Positions 36,888-45,268 of a DNA stretch of 64,000 nt are shown one piece after another. The stretch covers positions 1 through 64,000 of the forward strand of contig CASDWY010000005.1 in NCBI GenBank assembly GCA_949284985.1, written 5' to 3'. The notes below the pieces were generated by a model, which had not been told where the DNA came from, did not search any database, and was given only the letters and a program-made list of their open reading frames with translations. Origin of the DNA: an uncultured bacterium. Its GTDB lineage: Bacteria; Cyanobacteriota; Vampirovibrionia; Gastranaerophilales; Gastranaerophilaceae. Position numbers and translations under genes: made by a program. The stretch's first letter is position 1; every line of letters starts with the position of its first letter.

Positions 36888-38642
36888 ATGAAAAGAATAA
36901 ATTTATTAGATAAGAATACAATAAATCAAATAGCTGCGGGAGAGGTAATTGAACGCCCGGCATCTGTGGTGAAAGAACTTGTTGAAAATTCTATAGACGC
37001 AGGTGCAACAAAAATTGAGATTTTAATAAGCAATGATTGTCGTAATATTAGAGTTGCGGATAATGGCTCTGGAATTCATCCGGATGATATTGAGCTGGCT
37101 TTTGTTAAGCATGCTACAAGTAAAATTCATTGTGAAAAAGATTTATATGAGGTTCATTCTCTTGGTTTTAGAGGTGAAGCGCTTGCAAGTATAATATCTA
37201 TTGCAAGAGTTACTGCAACATCAAGAATAAAAGATTTTGATTATGGTGTTAAGGTGGATTGTGAAAACTCTGAGGTTATTAAACAGAAAACCGGTTGTGC
37301 TATTGGTACGGTAATGGAGGTAAAAGATTTATTTTTTAATTTACCTGTTAGGTTGAAATTTTTGAAAAATCCGTCTACTGAGTTTAGTTATATTGTAGAA
37401 ATTTCACAGTTAATAGCTCTTTCTAATCCTGGTGTTTCGATTGTTTTGAAAAATAACAATTCTGAATATTTTAAAACTTCAGGGTCGAATGATTTAAAAA
37501 CAGCAATTTGTGAAATATATACAAATTCTTTTATGGATAAGCTTAAAACGGTTGTTAAAACAGATTTGTTATCGGGGTTAAAAATTTCCGGTTATGCTGC
37601 TACTCCTGATTTTACACGATCATCAAGAAAATCTGTTATAACATTTCTAAATGGTAGAGTTGTAAAGTGCCAAATTCTTTCTAAAGCCATAGAAACAGCA
37701 TATAAATCTATGTTGCCGATTAAGAGGTATCCTTTTGTTATTGTTAATTTACAGATGCCTGTCGAGGATGTTGATATTAATGTTCATCCTCAAAAGAAAG
37801 AAGTGAGGTATAAGTCACCAAATCAAGTTTTTCAATTTGTTATGAGTGCAATTAGCTCTGCTATAAGTTCGTCTGTTTCTATTGATTCTAGCAGTTTGGG
37901 AGAAGAAAAAAAGATTATAGATATTTTTGCGCATACAAAATCGAGTATTGATGATGATGTAGTTTATTTTTCAGAAGAACAAATGCAGTCGAATATCTAT
38001 AATTTGAATGAGGTGACACAAAAAACAGTGTTTGAAGCAAATACTGATGATACGTTTTTAAAACCTTCTCAAGTATCATCTGAAAAAGAATATCGTATTA
38101 TAGGACAATATCAAAATACTTATATATTGATAGAATATAGTGACGGCTTGGAGATTGTAGATCAACATATTGCGGATGAAAGATACCGTTTTGAAAAATT
38201 GATAGAAGAGGAACATCCAGAGTCTCAAATACTTTTGTTCTCTGATATTATTCATGTTGAAGCGGACGAGGCTAATATATTAAAGGAAAAACTTTCTGAG
38301 TTGAATAAGTTAGGGTATGAAATTAATTTTGTAAATAGTGATGAGATTATATTTAAAAAGGTTCCTCAAGTTGTTGCGCATATTGCAGTAAAAGAGCTAT
38401 TTGAGGACATTATAAAAACATTAAAGAATACAGATGTTAGAAGTTTTTATGAAAATATGATTACAAGCATCGCTTGTAAAGCATCAGTAAAAGCAGGACA
38501 AGAGCTTAATATGTGGCAAATAGAGGAGCTTATTGCCAGATGGAAAAAAACAAAAAACCCATACACATGTCCACATGGCAGACCAATATGCAAAAAGTTT
38601 ACGCACAATGAGATAGCGGCCTTTTTTATGAGAAATGAATAG
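36888..38642 (+). CDS. mutL: DNA mismatch repair protein MutL
   Basis: A 584-aa protein. The N-terminal GHKL ATPase has INQIAAGEVIERPASVVKELVENSIDAGA, VADNGSGI, HATSKI and LGFRGEALASI. The C-terminal dimerisation domain carries the endonuclease motif DQHIADERYRFE (D-Q-H-x-A-x-x-E-x4-E class), ACKASVKAGQ and CPHGRPICKKF. It is thus a nicking MutL of the type found in bacteria without MutH. It lies directly after the PiT-like gene, without mutS nearby. Confidence 0.96.
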   Translation: MKRINLLDKNTINQIAAGEVIERPASVVKELVENSIDAGATKIEILISNDCRNIRVADNGSGIHPDDIELAFVKHATSKIHCEKDLYEVHSLGFRGEALASIISIARVTATSRIKDFDYGVKVDCENSEVIKQKTGCAIGTVMEVKDLFFNLPVRLKFLKNPSTEFSYIVEISQLIALSNPGVSIVLKNNNSEYFKTSGSNDLKTAICEIYTNSFMDKLKTVVKTDLLSGLKISGYAATPDFTRSSRKSVITFLNGRVVKCQILSKAIETAYKSMLPIKRYPFVIVNLQMPVEDVDINVHPQKKEVRYKSPNQVFQFVMSAISSAISSSVSIDSSSLGEEKKIIDIFAHTKSSIDDDVVYFSEEQMQSNIYNLNEVTQKTVFEANTDDTFLKPSQVSSEKEYRIIGQYQNTYILIEYSDGLEIVDQHIADERYRFEKLIEEEHPESQILLFSDIIHVEADEANILKEKLSELNKLGYEINFVNSDEIIFKKVPQVVAHIAVKELFEDIIKTLKNTDVRSFYENMITSIACKASVKAGQELNMWQIEELIARWKKTKNPYTCPHGRPICKKFTHNEIAAFFMRNE

Positions 38643-38644
38643 AT

Positions 38645-39316
38645 TTATTCTAGAACCATTCTTGCGCTGTAACCATGTGATATAAGGTTTTCAGCAATAT
38701 TTTGGGCTGTTTGTTGATTTGAGTATGAACCTATTTGAATTACATAATAATCGCCCATATTTTTAATAAAAGGTGCAGATGCCAATGATTTTTGCACTAG
38801 TGCATCTTGAACTTTAATTGCTTCATCAAAATTTGAATAATGTCCAATGTATACTTTTGCCATTTTAGCAGGAGTAGAAGTGCTCGCTGCTGTTGAGGGT
38901 TGTCGTTTATAAGCCGGGTTGGCAGGACTTATTTTGTTTGCAATTTCATTTGAGGGTATGTCTTCGTCTGTTTCTGTTTCAAGTTCAATTTCATCATTTT
39001 TTTTCTGTTTGGCAATAGTTTCTTCTTTAAGCTTTTTAAGTTGCTGAATAATTTCTGAGCTGGAGTCTTCGTCTGTATTTTTTGGAGTTATACCAATCAG
39101 CTCATCTTGCTGAAGATCTTTTAATCTTTGATCAATATCCGGACGAGAAGTTTCTGTTGCACTATATTCACTTTCGGAATTTACGTCTACGTCAATCTCA
39201 GGGGTTAGTGCTGTAGCGAGATAAATTATTATTACTAGTGAACCAAAAAAAGCTGTTAAAAAAATATATAAAAGTTTATTTTGTTGTGATTTTTTTTTAT
39301 TTTCAATCGAAGGCAT
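38645..39316 (-). CDS. SPOR-domain membrane protein
   Basis: A 223-aa protein with one TM helix (about 16-36), a long acidic, disordered periplasmic linker, and a C-terminal SPOR domain (about 150-223: VYIGHYSNFDEAIKVQDALV, YYVIQIGSYSNQQTAQNIAENLISHGY). SPOR domains bind denuded glycan at division sites. It is last in a four-gene unit. Its start codon overlaps the stop of the DUF366 gene. Confidence 0.85.
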   Translation of the reverse strand: MPSIENKKKSQQNKLLYIFLTAFFGSLVIIIYLATALTPEIDVDVNSESEYSATETSRPDIDQRLKDLQQDELIGITPKNTDEDSSSEIIQQLKKLKEETIAKQKKNDEIELETETDEDIPSNEIANKISPANPAYKRQPSTAASTSTPAKMAKVYIGHYSNFDEAIKVQDALVQKSLASAPFIKNMGDYYVIQIGSYSNQQTAQNIAENLISHGYSARMVLE

Positions 39317-39876
39317 TAAATAACTCCTTTTACTTTTGTTGTAGCTAAATATATGTCTTTTATTTCTTTATTATAAGCGTTTAAGACTTCATTGGCAAAT
39401 TTTTCTATATTATTTATGCCAAAATCTGATTTTAACCCTGAAGTTTTTATTGGTGTGTTATCAGTTGTAATATTAAGTGCCGTATGAATGAGTACTGAGT
39501 TTGTTGATTTTGTTGCGATAGAGACTGAGAGTTTTCCGTTATTTTTAAATAAGTCATCCCCGCGTCTTGTCAAAGATTTATTGTAAACAGTTTCAAGCTG
39601 TTCTTTGATAGTGGTGACAAGAAGTCTTTGCATATAAACTCCGCGAATTAAGTCGATGTTAAAAAATTCTCCTATAAAATGAAGCATGTTTTCGCTATAA
39701 ATTGGTTCATTATTTACAACGTCTTCAATATCTACCATTTCAGTTAAGTTAACTTCGCATGGACCTTGAAAAGCAATCATTGCATCTCCCATTAAGTTAA
39801 AGTTTTTGTATATAAAGTGTGGAGCTAGCTGTCTTCCATCATATTTTAATTTATCTTTTAAAAATTTTGTTTTCAT
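39316..39876 (-). CDS. DUF366 family protein
   Basis: A 186-aa soluble protein resembling DUF366 (a family mostly described in archaea). Recognisable segments are KYDGRQLAPHFIYKNFNLMGDAMIAFQGPCEVNLTEMVDIEDV, MLHFIGEFFNIDL and RGVYMQRLLVTTIKEQLE. The function is unknown. It lies 13 nt downstream of queC on the same strand, which hints at a link to 7-deazaguanine or nucleotide metabolism. That link is inference only. Confidence 0.7.
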   Translation of the reverse strand: MKTKFLKDKLKYDGRQLAPHFIYKNFNLMGDAMIAFQGPCEVNLTEMVDIEDVVNNEPIYSENMLHFIGEFFNIDLIRGVYMQRLLVTTIKEQLETVYNKSLTRRGDDLFKNNGKLSVSIATKSTNSVLIHTALNITTDNTPIKTSGLKSDFGINNIEKFANEVLNAYNKEIKDIYLATTKVKGVI

Positions 39877-39889
39877 TTCTATCCTTTAC

Positions 39890-40540
39890 TTAAAATAAAA
39901 TTTTTAATAATTCAGTTTTATTGTTTTTTTCAAGAGCAGTTTTTAAAAGTTTGCAAGAGGGACAATTCCCACAGTGCTTTGTTCCGTTATAATAGCAGCT
40001 CCATATTAAATGTAAAGGAGCTTTTGTCTCTATTGCTATTTTAATTATTTCAGATTTATTTAAATCTATTAGAGGTGCGTATAATTTGACATTATTTTGA
40101 GTGGAGTTTAAGAACATTTTTGTCGCTGTCAAAATAAAATCTTTTGAATTGTCTTTAAAATCTTTTGCTTCTTGTTTGTTTGCGCCTATTATAACTGTTT
40201 CACAATTTAATGCTTCAGCATAGCAAGCTCCGATGTTTGCAAATAATCCGTTTCTGTTTGGAATCCAAAAATTTTTTTTATTTTTTGATGAGGAGTTGTT
40301 AGATTTATTTAAGTCAGATGATTTACTTATGTTAGAAAGCCAGGGCAAACAAATTACTTCAGATTCAATTTTGTAGTAATCGCATATATTTTTAAAAGCA
40401 AGACGTTCTTTTTTTTCGGGTATTTGACCATAATCAAAATGCAGGGCTTTTATTATATTGTATTCTTGCATTGAAACTGACGTTGATACAACGCTGTCCA
40501 ATCCACCGGAAAGAAGAATTATTGCATTTTTATTAGGCAT
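39890..40540 (-). CDS. queC: 7-cyano-7-deazaguanine (preQ0) synthase
   Basis: The start is set at the ATG ending at 40540, which overlaps the stop of the upstream HEAT gene; a longer frame would run deep into that gene. The protein has 216 aa. AIILLSGGLDSVVS is the PP-loop that binds ATP, and CYYNGTKHCGNCPSCKLLKTAL holds the zinc cysteines. The enzyme converts 7-carboxy-7-deazaguanine to preQ0 for queuosine. QueD and QueE are not in the window. Confidence 0.94.
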   Translation of the reverse strand: MPNKNAIILLSGGLDSVVSTSVSMQEYNIIKALHFDYGQIPEKKERLAFKNICDYYKIESEVICLPWLSNISKSSDLNKSNNSSSKNKKNFWIPNRNGLFANIGACYAEALNCETVIIGANKQEAKDFKDNSKDFILTATKMFLNSTQNNVKLYAPLIDLNKSEIIKIAIETKAPLHLIWSCYYNGTKHCGNCPSCKLLKTALEKNNKTELLKILF

Positions 40541-41483
40541 TTTCTTCCTCATATTCGTCGATGATATTTTGAGCAAAATCTTTTGTATTTTTGCTGTATT
40601 TTTCGCTTAAAATAATTTCATCCAAAACATCTTTACCTTCTAAGTTATAAAGTGCTATTACAGCATTTTCTACAACTTCTGGATCTTTATCAAGTAACGC
40701 CAGTTTTATCAAACTAACAGCTCTTTCGTCTTCGCTATTCATAAGTGCTTCAATAGCGTTAATTCTTATTTGAGGAGATTCATCTTCCAAAGAGTTTTTA
40801 AGTGCTTTAAAAACTCTTTCATTGTTGCTGTTAATTTTTCCTAAAGCTTCAATAACTCTTTCTTTTAAAAAAGTAAATTTATCAAGAAAAGTTTTTTTAG
40901 CTTCAAGAATATGAACCAGAGAGTCTACTGCTCGCATATCACCAATCATACCGAGTGCTTGTGCTGCGGATTCTCTAACGTATATGGATTTTTCGTTTTC
41001 ATCTGAAACAAGATCTATTAATGGCGTTACAGCATATTTGTCTCCGATTTTTCCCAATGCTTCTGCGCATGCTAGTCTGATTTTATAGTTTTCATTTTTA
41101 TTGTTCATACAATATAAAAGTGGGAGGACTGCTTTGTTATTTTTATAATTGGAAATAACGCGAGCAACATTTACACGCAAATCTATGTAGTTTTCTTTAT
41201 CAGATAAGTTGTCTTTAAAAGTCTCTTTAAGCAGCATTAAATCCAAAAGAGTATCAAGGCATTCTTGAGGCTTATAGGCGTTTATTCTTCTTATTATGTG
41301 CATTAAAACTTCAGGGTCATGCTCATTTTGAAGAATTTTATTGTATATAAAAGTCATTTCTTCAAGGGGATATTTAGTTTCAAGGTTCGCAAGGTTTGCA
41401 ATAACAGCATTACTGTCTTTACCTTGGGCTATTTGGCAGTCTTGCAGGATTTTATTTAAATCTAAATCAGTTTCTTTTGCCAT
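40533..41483 (-). CDS. HEAT-repeat protein
   Basis: The start is placed at the ATG ending at 41483 (MAKETDLDLNKILQ...), giving 316 aa; the longer frame has no better site. From about residue 60 it consists of HEAT/PBS-lyase-type repeats, for example RLACAEALGKIGDKYAVTPLIDLV, YVRESAAQALGMIGDMRAVDSLVHIL and EDESPQIRINAIEALMNSEDERAVSLI. In the cyanobacterial lineage such repeats occur in phycobilin lyases, but here a general scaffold is likelier. It overlaps queC, so it leads the queC-DUF366-SPOR unit. Confidence 0.85.
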   Translation of the reverse strand: MAKETDLDLNKILQDCQIAQGKDSNAVIANLANLETKYPLEEMTFIYNKILQNEHDPEVLMHIIRRINAYKPQECLDTLLDLMLLKETFKDNLSDKENYIDLRVNVARVISNYKNNKAVLPLLYCMNNKNENYKIRLACAEALGKIGDKYAVTPLIDLVSDENEKSIYVRESAAQALGMIGDMRAVDSLVHILEAKKTFLDKFTFLKERVIEALGKINSNNERVFKALKNSLEDESPQIRINAIEALMNSEDERAVSLIKLALLDKDPEVVENAVIALYNLEGKDVLDEIILSEKYSKNTKDFAQNIIDEYEEENA

Positions 41484-41580
41484 AACACTAACATTATCTG
41501 ACAGAATTGATGGAAAATGCAACTTAAATCTAATTTTTACAGTAGATTGCAACACTTCTTAACAAGTGAATACATAAGAT

Positions 41581-41623
41581 TTTATTATAAAAGCCCAAAA
41601 GCTCCAGAACGGAGCTTTTGGGC
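41581..41623 (-). terminator. intrinsic terminator of the 143-aa protein gene
   Basis: A 13-bp perfect stem (41593-41605 with 41611-41623) and a 5-nt loop. On the minus strand it is followed by TTTTATAATAAA. Confidence 0.85.
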
Positions 41624-41653
41624 AATATTAATATAATCAACTAAGAGATAGTA

Positions 41654-42085
41654 TTAAGCATTTGTTGAGGTTTCGGTAACTGCCTCAGCAGCTTTTTCTA
41701 CTTTCGCTGCAGTATCATTGTTTTTTGATAAGAAAGGGATTTTACCTTTAATATAATTAAATCCGTCGATAACGTATTGACCAGCTTTGGCAATAATATA
41801 TTTACCTTTAGCCATTACACCTTTTTGTTCGCCAAGTCCTGTGTCCAAATTGATAGTTTTTAGTCCGCCTACTTTGCTTCTTAATGCTGCAAGGGCTGCT
41901 GCTATGATAGCAAGTGAGACGACTGTTTTAAGAACTTTTTTACCTTTAGAACCTGATTTTTCGAAGCTATCATTGATAGGATCAGTGATGCCTGCTGCTG
42001 CAGATGTTTTTGCGCGAGCATTAGCTGGCGGTTCTGCTATAAGTGAGTTAAGATCTTGAGCTCCAAAAGATACACCGTTAATCAT
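41654..42085 (-). CDS. small Ala/Lys-rich membrane-associated protein with SFG motif
   Basis: A 143-aa protein starting MINGVSFGAQDLNSLI, one hydrophobic stretch at about 53-68 (VLKTVVSLAIIAAALAAL), then a basic region and an Ala/Glu/Thr-rich tail. No family known to me. The ribosome site AGGAGGTAATAA and the strong terminator point to high expression as a single gene. The SFG at residues 6-8 matches the recurring N-terminal motif of other proteins here. Confidence 0.75.
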   Translation of the reverse strand: MINGVSFGAQDLNSLIAEPPANARAKTSAAAGITDPINDSFEKSGSKGKKVLKTVVSLAIIAAALAALRSKVGGLKTINLDTGLGEQKGVMAKGKYIIAKAGQYVIDGFNYIKGKIPFLSKNNDTAAKVEKAAEAVTETSTNA

Positions 42086-42264
42086 TTATTACCTCCTAAA
42101 TTTTGATTATATACAGTTGCTTGTTTTAATTAATACTTGTAATTATAATTTATTGCGTCAATTTTAGCAAGAAAATAATTTTTGTTACAAAAGTTTACAA
42201 TTTGTGCTTTTTCGGAATAAATTTGTTTTGTTTGTTATCTTAAAGTTTAGAGAGGTAGTTTGTA

Positions 42265-44655
42265 ATGAAAAATTTATTAAAATTAGACACAAGTAATGAA
42301 GAAGCTTCAGCATTAGCAGCACCATATAGCTCTGTTGATGACAGGAAGGAAATATATTTAAAGTACTTAATTGTTTCTGCGTTAAAAAAACAATCGAGTT
42401 TTTTGGATATGTCGGATTCGTTGTTTTACGGTCGGAAGTTTTATTCTGCAACAAGACTGTTTGACTTTTACGTAAATAACAATCTTTTTGATTTAATTAT
42501 CCTTAAGCCTAATTCAAATGAATTATTATTTAAAATAAAGAAAGATGATTTCCATTCAAATATTTATGGTTATGTCGTAGCAAGATTGGATGAAAAAGCT
42601 GAAAATACTGAAATTCTTGGTTATTTTATGGCTAATGATTATGATAATGTGTTGGTTGATGATATTGTAAAAATTTCACAGCTAAAGCCGATTGAGGATT
42701 TTGACAGTATAGAAATAATGGACTCTCAGTTGTCATTGGATGAGGTTTCAGATAGATTTTTCGGGTTATTATCAGAGTTTTTTGATGATTCTATAGGAGA
42801 GGCAGATTTTTCAGAGTTGGCATGTCTTTTGTATAATTCAAGCGAGTTGAGGGAAGTTTTTGCCGAATTGGGTCGTTTTGATAGAGCATGTGCTGAGTTG
42901 AAAACAAATGCTGATTTGTTAGAGGATAATTTAACATCAATTCTCGCTCAAAATAGAAATAATATAGAAGAAGCTGAAGAATATAACCTTGGGGATTTAG
43001 CTTCGATTGCAAAAGATCAAGAAGATCAGATGAGTGAAATATCATCTTTGGATGATCTATCTGATTTGGTTTTATTTGATGAGGATAATAAAGAAGATAA
43101 TCAAGAAGATAATCTTGAGGATATAAGCAGTTTTGAAACTTTGGAAAGTTTAGAAGAGTCAAAAACAGATGAAGAAGAGCAAGTCGCAGATGAAATAAAA
43201 GAGACGACTCCTGATGATACGGACTCAAATTTCATTTTGGATAATTTAGAAGAAGATGCACCTATTATAGATGATTCTGAAGTTGTTTCTGATATGGAGC
43301 CGTTGATATTTGAGACTGATGAGGATGAGTCGAATAATGAATTGCCAAAAGAAGTTCAAGACGAGGCGGTAAGTGATTTAAATGAAGCTGATTTGGATGA
43401 TTTGGATAATTTCAGTTTTGTAGAAGATAATGAGGTCGCAGATAATAATTTTGCTGATAATGGCGAGTCAGAAATTGTTTATAATGAAAATCACGATAAA
43501 CAGATTTCATCAGAGTTACATTACGAGCAAAAAGATGTGGATAATTTGGCAGAGTCTTTTGATTCAGTTATGGAAGAAACCATGCCTGATGAAAGTGAAT
43601 ACGAGAAAAAATCTGAAATAAATACCGTTGATAGTGATACAGTGACTCAAAATAGTGAAGATGAAAGAGGTCAAAAGGCTTATTCAGAAGCTAATTTAAT
43701 TAGCAGCGTAGTTGATGATGAGTTACTTGGATTGTTAGAATCTGATAATGATGATGAAAATATTGTTGTTGATAATAATGTGATTATGTCATTAATTGAA
43801 GATAGTTCAAAAGTTCAAAATGCACCCCAAAATGATATTAATACACAAAAGAATAATACTGACGGGTATAATGTAGATCAAAAATATTTTGATAATGAAA
43901 CGGAGCAGAAACAAGATTTACAGTTATTGTATTCTAAAGAGAATACGAATACAGCAGATACTTTTCCTGGAGAAGGAATTGTTAGTATGAGCAGTAAAAA
44001 GGCTTTGCCAATAAAGTTTAATAAAAAAATAGCAATTATGGCGGCTATACTTGTTTTGGTTGGAGTTGGAGGGTTGACTGCAACGTTTTTGAAAAAAGGT
44101 GTTGATGAAAATGTTAATATGGCAGCGAGTGATGCCAGCCAAAATAATAATATGAATAATGATCAATTTCAGTTTCCTGAAACAGCAAATAATATGAATA
44201 ACGTATTACCTCCGATTACAGGAGATATGGCAGAAGTAAATAATTCTGTTGAAACTGCTGCGCAAGAAGATACAAAAATAGTTTCTTCATTATCAAAACA
44301 TGCTGGAGCCGCTCCTGTTATTTTAAAATCCGTAGCATGGCAAATTCCGGAATCTATTAATGGTGATGCAGTATTTAACAAGTATTTGCAAATAGCAGGT
44401 AAGAATATAAAAATGAATTTAGCGTCAGATCTTCTTGATACAGATGATTTTGCTTATAATAATAAAATTAAAATTTCTATGACAGTTAGAAATAACGCAC
44501 CGGTTAGTAGAATAAAAGTAATTGAATCTAGCGGCTCGAAGAATGTTGATGATATAGTGTTACAAAGCATTAAGCAAACGTTAAAATATGTTAATTCGCC
44601 TGTAATGTCTACTGATACTGGGGATAGGGAAGTTGTTTTGGTTATTTCCATATAA
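42265..44655 (+). CDS. TonB-C-like membrane protein with very acidic central region
   Basis: A 796-aa protein. Residues 1-210 form a globular N-terminal domain I do not recognise. Residues about 220-560 are extremely Asp/Glu-rich and probably disordered. One TM helix lies at about 587-608 (KIAIMAAILVLVGVGGLTATF). The last 95 residues (KMNLASDLLDTDDF..., SRIKVIESSGSKNVDDIVLQSIKQTLKY) look like a TonB C-terminal domain. The N-terminal 585 residues are then cytoplasmic and the TonB-like end is periplasmic, an inverted size balance compared with TonB. A divergent sigma-factor gene follows. Confidence 0.7.
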   Translation: MKNLLKLDTSNEEASALAAPYSSVDDRKEIYLKYLIVSALKKQSSFLDMSDSLFYGRKFYSATRLFDFYVNNNLFDLIILKPNSNELLFKIKKDDFHSNIYGYVVARLDEKAENTEILGYFMANDYDNVLVDDIVKISQLKPIEDFDSIEIMDSQLSLDEVSDRFFGLLSEFFDDSIGEADFSELACLLYNSSELREVFAELGRFDRACAELKTNADLLEDNLTSILAQNRNNIEEAEEYNLGDLASIAKDQEDQMSEISSLDDLSDLVLFDEDNKEDNQEDNLEDISSFETLESLEESKTDEEEQVADEIKETTPDDTDSNFILDNLEEDAPIIDDSEVVSDMEPLIFETDEDESNNELPKEVQDEAVSDLNEADLDDLDNFSFVEDNEVADNNFADNGESEIVYNENHDKQISSELHYEQKDVDNLAESFDSVMEETMPDESEYEKKSEINTVDSDTVTQNSEDERGQKAYSEANLISSVVDDELLGLLESDNDDENIVVDNNVIMSLIEDSSKVQNAPQNDINTQKNNTDGYNVDQKYFDNETEQKQDLQLLYSKENTNTADTFPGEGIVSMSSKKALPIKFNKKIAIMAAILVLVGVGGLTATFLKKGVDENVNMAASDASQNNNMNNDQFQFPETANNMNNVLPPITGDMAEVNNSVETAAQEDTKIVSSLSKHAGAAPVILKSVAWQIPESINGDAVFNKYLQIAGKNIKMNLASDLLDTDDFAYNNKIKISMTVRNNAPVSRIKVIESSGSKNVDDIVLQSIKQTLKYVNSPVMSTDTGDREVVLVISI

Positions 44656-44682
44656 ATGTGTTAAAATTTAATTAACCACATA

Positions 44683-45264
44683 TTGGTGTTAAGTTTTGAC
44701 ATGGGAAGAATGAATAACGATTTATTAAAGTTAATTAAAGCAAATGCGAAGTATCAAGGAAATGAGGATCTCTGTGAGGATTTTTTGGCAGAGTCACTCA
44801 GGCGTTCTGTTGCAATAACAGAGAATATAGATGATATAACTTTTATTACTCCTTATTTAAAAAAAGTTGTTAATACATCTATATTAACAGTGTTAAAAAA
44901 TGCAGGCAGAATTAGGCGCGTTAGACGAGATTATGTTTCAGTACCGCAATCGGTGTCTTTGGAAGAGTTGAGCGAAGGCGGAGACGTAAAAAATAATTTT
45001 TCATTAGATAATTTGCCGGATCCAAGGGCTGATTTTTCGGAGATAGTAGCAAACCGTCAGCTTCTTACACAGGTTTGTAACGCAGTGTCTATGGCAAATG
45101 CTTCTGCACCTGAAAAGGGCTATTATGATATCTTTGTAAAAAGGTATGTTGATATGAAGAAGCAGGCTGAGATTGCTGAGGAATTGTCTATATCTCAGTC
45201 AGAAGTATGTAAAAGATTGTACGAGCTTGTTAAAATTATTAAAAATGACGTAATCGGGTATTAG
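44683..45264 (+). CDS. divergent ECF-like sigma factor
   Basis: Up to 193 aa; the start is uncertain (GTG 44683, ATG 44701 or ATG 44710). The N-terminal half resembles region 2 (NEDLCEDFLAESLRR..., ITPYLKKVVNTSILTVLKNAGRIRRVRRDYVSVPQSVSLEEL). The C-terminal half has a region 4 HTH (YDIFVKRYVDMKKQAEIAEELSISQSEVCKRLYELV). Region 2 is atypical, and no anti-sigma gene adjoins. It sits between the TonB-like gene and the zinc-ribbon ATPase gene (4-nt gap), suggesting a dedicated regulator of that unit. Confidence 0.65.
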   Translation: MVLSFDMGRMNNDLLKLIKANAKYQGNEDLCEDFLAESLRRSVAITENIDDITFITPYLKKVVNTSILTVLKNAGRIRRVRRDYVSVPQSVSLEELSEGGDVKNNFSLDNLPDPRADFSEIVANRQLLTQVCNAVSMANASAPEKGYYDIFVKRYVDMKKQAEIAEELSISQSEVCKRLYELVKIIKNDVIGY

Positions 45265-45268
45265 GCTG

